From assembly GCF_037975245.1 (NCBI RefSeq), contig NC_092573.1, positions 2,482,501-2,546,500 on the forward strand: DNA of 64,000 bases, given 5' to 3'. A model generated the notes under the pieces. That model was not told the DNA's origin. It was given only the letters and a program-made list of their open reading frames with translations, and did no database searches. Positions 58,620 to 64,000 of the stretch are shown here, piece after piece; position 1 is the first letter of the stretch, and every line of letters starts with the position of its first letter. The position numbers and the translations under genes are program-made. The stretch is from Apostichopus japonicus. Taxonomy: Eukaryota; Echinodermata; Holothuroidea; Aspidochirotida; Stichopodidae.

Positions 58620-61600
58620 CTGTAATAAAAGAGAAAGAATATCGAGATTTACAGTTTTAACATCAACAAACTAAAAGAAATAAAAGATGAAGAGAAAAAA
58701 ACTTAAAAAAGGATACAAAATTCAGGTTGAACTTGGCTGCTATCACCTCCTACTGTCAATAACTAAAACTGAAATGACATTGCAGCAATAATCTAGACGA
58801 CATCATCACCATGTCAAAGGTCAAAACACCATATTTAGTTGTTAAGACTGCACAGTGAAAATCTAGAGGCAGTTTACACCTGATCGAACCATTTTATCAT
58901 TCTGCCAATATTTTATTTCTCTGATGTACCAAAATAAACTCATGTGGAAAATTTGATGTCCAGATTCTGAAGAATGATGAGAGAATGATCAAATTCCTAC
59001 TCTACCTTCCTAACTGTCAAATTAAATTTTTAAACAAAAATGAAATAAAAATAAACTAAAAGACAAATGAAGCAAAGGAATTTTCTCTGTGGAGAAATAA
59101 AGGTGTATATTTCTTGTTTAGGTGTTGTGTTATTCACAGGTTAGCACACCTGTTTGCCTCAAAAGTCTAGTCAATTTCTTTTCAAAGTTTATCTTTTTTT
59201 GTGCCAATCAAATTTACCCTAGGAGGTGTAGGTGTGGTTGCTAAGCGATGGCATATATTTGAACGTCATGTCCATGGTTTACTTCAAATATAATTAACAA
59301 AAGTTCAAACCATGACTCACAATGTGTACCTCTGTGGTCTGACACAACAGTAGACCAAATTAAGCCTATAAAGTCCATACTCCTGTAAACTGCACACAAT
59401 AGCTTCGTTGCTTGGGCAATTGAAACCAAAAATACTTCAAAACACTCATCAACTCTGATGAGCATTGAACCAAAGCAAACAGATACATGTACAGTAGTAT
59501 CACCTTAACTTTGTACAGGTCTGCATGTTAGGTCCAGCTTAAACACTGCACAAAAGTTGTTTTTTTTTGGCAAAATCCTGTCTGAAAAGAAGTTCTCTCA
59601 AAATTTGGCACTCGGGGGAAGTGCAACACACATCGTTCATCAGATCTGTTTAATATGTAGGCTAGCATCCGATACAGTGAAAACTATGATCAATTGGACC
59701 CTGCTTCTGAAACTATTTCACGAAGCCGTCAGTAACGCAAGTGATGGAAGATGAAACCTATCGTGGAATGAGTCTTGAATATTCATAAATGTCTGTCACT
59801 GTACACTATGGACTATGGACACATTTTTTTTATTTACAGTAGCATTTGTCCTTACAAATCCCACCCACCATTACTATCACAGATACACATGACATGCACT
59901 TATTTAAGGAGTTGATGATCTGGTTTCTTGTGAATCCAGAATCACAGACAACAACGGTCATAGCCAGTCCGACAAGAGCTAGGCCGTTAATTATTACCAC
60001 AAATGAAAATGAGGTACCGTAAGCAAGAAAATGAAAATTTACCCTCGGCAGTCTTCAACAACCAAGCACCAGTCCAAACAAATGGCTCGGTGAAAATCCC
60101 AAAATAGTTTTTTTTTTTTCACCTCCTCACAAACACCTTTTTGATAGCCTCCTTAACAGAGGCAAAGCTCCTTGTGAAAGCATCGGAAGAAGACTCGAAT
60201 TTGACTCATCCATTACGGTACATAAATCAATAAGTAATCTACGATTAATGTACAGCAAACTTCCTTGTGTCTAAGCATACCACCTGGCTTGGACAAATTT
60301 AATTTCAGACGGCCTCTATCAATGAATAAAACTTAATCGCCATGGCAACCAACCATCCACTCTCCCTAGATGGCCAATGAATGGCTGACTAACCTGTCCG
60401 CTCATAGCATTTTTCGTAACAGAATAGAGACAATCAGGAGACATGGGAATGCGACCAATCTCACCAAACAAGTAAAGAAATTTAAGACTCCAAGAAAAAA
60501 GTCCTCCTCGGATCAGCTGAGATACGTGTATATATATTTATATAAATATATATATGGCAAGAGATACTGCAGTGTGGCAGCTTTCATAACTGCCGATGGC
60601 AAAAAGTCACAGCTAGCAATTGAATAGGATGGGAAAAGGTTCTAAAAGATACAAACAATCACTGAATGGGGGAGGGGGGGGGGGGGAGAACGAGAGTTAA
60701 AACAGCTCTGGGAAGTAATAAAGAAACATTACTTCTTTTCTCATGTTTGAATAAACACTGTTTGCCATAAAGTATTTAACATATCAAATCATGTTAAATC
60801 ACTAGACAAAGCCAAATGCTAGTATCCTGGAATAAAATCAGCTAAAGTCTCTGTTTGCTATTAATACTGAAGCAAAGACTGAAAGATAGAGAGAGAGAGA
60901 AAGAGGGGGATTTACTTAAATTGAGTATGGTTAATTCCCAATACTATTTCATACTAAATACCATAACAATTCATGTATCCTAAGATTGGCTCTAGAGGCA
61001 AGGTTAAATTTAAGATAAAAATGTCCGATCTCCTGCTTGCATGTGATTCATAAAAAGAGGAGAGAGAGAGGAAGCCTGTGTCTGGGTGGTTAAACTTGAA
61101 TGAAATCATTGCATAAACCCTAAGTAATGTTCAACTGAGGAAAAAGTTATCTCTAGAGGGGTACCTAGCTTAGTTGGAAGAGTATTCTTAGCTGGAAACT
61201 GATTGACAACTATAAAGCAAAAGTAGCCTTTTTAACATTTCATCAACTTGTTTTTTCTCTTCTGACAAAAACTAGAGAAATTATAATAGTTCTCTCATCT
61301 CAGTTTTGCTTATTTACATGAAGGAGGAGGCAGAGACTGACACCCTACCGTCCCGAACGTCTCTAACTGTATCACATGTCAACCCTCTCTTAAGTGCCCT
61401 CCCCCCCCCCTCCCCTATTATAGCTTCAGACCGAGTGACAGTTTCTGCATCTCTGCCTGAGAGCAGTAGCAGCTCAGCCAGCCTGCTGCTACATTCACCA
61501 TCATGCACTTCACACATGAGAGGGTTTAATACTAAGTTAAAACCTTACAAACGAGACTGGAATCCAAGTAGCAATATCGAACAAGCATCACTTTCTCAAT

Positions 61601-62031
61601 GCACTGGCGATCATGGGCGATAAAGTTGGACGCTATGAACCGTAGAACCTGGTGAACTACTAACTCTTAAAACTACCGACCAGCCTAAAAGTACATCTGC
61701 TTAAACCATTGCAGTTTTCCACACAAAAGCCAGCCTCTGCCCTTACATATCATGTATTTATAAATATGATTTGTGTGATGCAAAAAGTTACTTTTAGATC
61801 ATAAATTGACAAAAGGTCAAAATTTTACCATCATCTTTTATTTCATTCTACAAAAAAAGATGCCAATTATGCATCAGAAAAAGATGTCCTTCCTTAATAC
61901 CCATCTTTATTTCTGCTTGCTTGACTAGAGATCTGCCATTCGATGATGGGAAGAAAAAAAAGAGGAAAAAAGTTAAAACTTATCATCCCGTATAATTTAA
62001 AGTAATGAAATTTTTGAGTAGTTTCTCTCAC
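58620..62031 (-). other. Intron 2 of groucho (3.4 kb)
   Basis: AT-rich intronic sequence. It contains a G-run at 60667-60686, a short TA run near 60531-60556 and GA-rich patches near 60890 and 61058. The plus-strand frame at 61306-61623 has no family likeness and is not supported as a gene. Nothing else was recognised. Confidence 0.7.
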
Positions 62032-62132
62032 CTGTGATATTGTGCTTGAAGAAAGCTAAACTCCTCCTTGATACGATCACAGGATTCCGCCACTGTGAAC
62101 TTATTAAAGTGCTGCCCCGGCTGGTGAGGCGT
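62032..62132 (-). CDS. gro/TLE: groucho exon 2: start of Q domain
   Basis: Acceptor tttttcag, 33 codons plus two bases, donor gtgaga. It encodes residues 1-33, opening [12 protein letters not shown] and continuing [15 protein letters not shown]; the last two bases (AG) join exon 3 to make Ser34. This is the first amphipathic helix of the glutamine-rich Q domain that makes Groucho tetramers and contacts TCF/LEF. Human TLE1 has TPHQAAGQPFKFT and DRIKEEFQFLQAQYHS at the same place. It enters in phase 0, as expected after a first exon ending in a whole codon. Confidence 0.96.
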
Positions 62133-64000
62133 CTGAAAAACGAGTGATCCGGATATAACAAAAGCCATAAATTTCAGGGTAGGAATGCAAAATTTACTTC
62201 TCTGACTCATAGAAAACAAGGCAGATAGATTGTGATGGATATGATAATCCTATATATTACACTGCCGTGACTGAGATTGTTGGGGCTTTGTTTATATTTC
62301 TAACCAAGCCTTCCCATCCACATCTAAAGATCGAAACCACTTTCAAAATGCTCAAAATTTTGGAGGAAAATGATACAACAAGTGTACATCTGAGTTTAAA
62401 TTGTGTGTGCTATCCTTCTGAAATTTAAGAGGAAATACAAACCTTGTTGAGCTATGATAACCGATTCAACAATCAAACGTTTTTTCTGTGTGCATCCGTA
62501 AAACTTATCAACCTGGTGACCTTTACAATGACCTATTGTTTTTAACCATTGATCACCATAGTTTCATGACATTGTCTTTAGGCATCAGCTTTTATCCAAA
62601 CAAATGTGCTTTTCTAATTTAAAAATATGAAATTAAACTCCACCATTTATGTGATCACCATTGATCACCATTGTTTCATGACATTGTCTTTAGGCATCAG
62701 CTTTTATCCAAACAAATGTGCTTTTCTAATTTAAAAATATGAAATTAAACTCCACCATTTATGTGATCACCATTGATCACCATTGTTTCATGACATTGTC
62801 TTTAGGCATCAGCTTTTATCCAAACAAATGTGCTTTTCTAATTTAAAAATATGAAATTAAGCTCCACCATTTATATGATCACCATTGATCACCATTGTTT
62901 CATGACATTGTCTTTAGGCATCAGCTTTTATCCGAACAAATGTGCTTTTCTAATTTAAAAATATGAAATTAAACTCCACTATTTATGATGGTTGCTGTTT
63001 TTTCAGTTACGTTTAAGTGTCGAAGGGATACGTCATCTAGAAGATTTAAACCCTAACAAAAAAGGGCAAAAAAGGGATACACAAAAAAAAAATTGAAGGT
63101 AGTTTATCACAGAGCTGTATGTTGTGAACATATCTGTAAATATCATCACATGATTCTGGATAACATTTGATGGTTCTCTAGACATTATATTAATATCTAG
63201 GGCAAGTATTGGTAATACTCCATCGGAAAGATAAAGAGGTGTGAACTATTTTGGGTCAGCGAAGTTGACCCCTTTCATAGTGCAGCTTGTCAGACATAAA
63301 ATGCACTGAAATGCTGGAAGGGTCTCACCTGAAAGTAGGTCAGAAGAAACAGATATGCCCTGAATCTAACATTATCCCTTGGGTTATTGATTTCCTTTTG
63401 AGTAAATGAACACCATCTAACCAATTCACCCAGTAACACATATGCGGTTACTTCCTGAGGACACCGAACAGGTTAACCAACACCATTTCTAACATAAATT
63501 TATGGGAACGTCTCCAAGAACAGAACTTTTGCTTTCAATTTTTTTTCCGTTGGAATCACTAAATGTGACAAAATTAAATGAGTATCATCCATTCGAAACT
63601 GAATGAATATATTTGCAGATTATATATATCTATACATGTATATCAACGTATTGACTGCATAGCTTTTACCTGTTAAAGCCTTCCCTACATCCATTCATTT
63701 GGTGAAGAATGAAAATCAATAACGCTTTCACAGAACACTTGTAAGCAATCAGATTAAGAAGGGGTCACATGACTATACAGTAGTCATGCATCCATGTTAC
63801 ACAGCATATACATTGGAAACAACGTCAGAACCAACATATTGAAAGGTTGCGACATATAACAAACATAGAAAGGGCAGATTTAGAGCACATTTCAAACTAC
63901 AAAATTATCAATATTTTGAAGGCTCATTCTTATCACAATTTCTCTGCTCCTTTACATTGAACAGAATAAACTATTAAAGGAATACATTTATCCTGTAACA
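62133..64000 (-). other. Intron 1 (3' part) of groucho; first exon not in window
   Basis: Exon 2 begins in phase 0, and the TLE N-terminal peptide normally encoded by a separate tiny first exon was not found on the minus strand here. I looked for an ATG followed by a Tyr/Phe-Pro-Gln type start ending in a His-Pro codon and a GT donor. The exon, the 5' UTR and the promoter therefore lie above 64000. The stretch holds a 112-bp tandem repeat (annotated separately) and otherwise AT-rich sequence with no recognisable genes. Confidence 0.75.
62545..62987. repeat. 112-bp tandem repeat, about 4 copies, in intron 1
   Basis: The word gtttcatgacattgtcttta recurs at 62561, 62673, 62785 and 62897, exactly 112 bp apart each time. 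The copies differ by only a few substitutions (ccaaaca versus ccgaaca; ttaaactcc versus ttaagctcc). The unit junction contains two adjacent tgatcacca words, so each unit carries self-complementary TGATCA sites. No open frame is conserved. The array sits about 400 bp upstream of exon 2 in the transcript. Confidence 0.95.

Overview
The window is animal DNA. It is AT-rich, has long introns, and carries many poly-A/T, poly-G/C and TA simple repeats. It holds almost all of one gene on the minus strand: the single Groucho/TLE-type transcriptional co-repressor. I assembled it from 20 coding segments (exons 2 to 21). Each has an AG acceptor, each internal one has a GT donor, and all reading phases agree. 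Together they encode about 746 residues. The first short exon (the vertebrate MFPQSRHP-type start) lies beyond position 64000. A single groucho gene with this exon pattern fits a marine invertebrate, perhaps an echinoderm or another non-vertebrate deuterostome. The residues also resemble vertebrate TLE4, but I cannot name the species from the sequence. || Layout, in transcript order from high to low coordinates. Exons 2-6 (62132 to 46956) encode the tetramerising Q domain. Exon 7 (43369-43207) encodes the GP region. A very long interval (43206-22838) holds a candidate 20-nt microexon 8 at 40134-40115, which phase arithmetic requires. Exons 9-10 (22837-21991) encode the CcN region with its nuclear localisation signal, acidic Ser motif and an unusual (Glu-Arg)8 tract. 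Exons 11-14 (21249-17818) encode the Ser/Pro-rich SP region. Exons 15-21 (17514-5190) encode the C-terminal WD40 propeller, which is nearly identical to TLE1/TLE4. The 3' UTR follows below 5190. Positions 1 to about 4250 contain nothing I recognise. || The most striking feature is at the 3' end of exon 12 (20214-20538). A 36-bp minisatellite of nine units has amplified the exon-intron junction itself. Every unit carries the end of the exon plus a GGTAAGAG splice donor. Because 36 is a multiple of three, the four exon-proximal donors are all phase-compatible with exon 13. They could add 0, 12, 24 or 36 residues to the SP region. Exons 11 and 12 also begin with NAGNAG acceptors, and microexon 8 has three staggered in-frame acceptors, so the linker between the Q and WD40 domains looks unusually open to splice variation. 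|| Introns hold tandem repeats (112 bp x4 at 62.5-63.0 kb; about 170 bp x3 at 39.3-39.8 kb; a degenerate ~90-bp repeat at 47.3 kb), a CpG-rich block at 52.25-52.5 kb, and tiny CAGGGAGTTGTT hairpins at 30.6 and 42.3 kb flanked by 7-bp direct repeats. No other protein-coding gene, tRNA, rRNA, CRISPR array or intact transposon was recognised.
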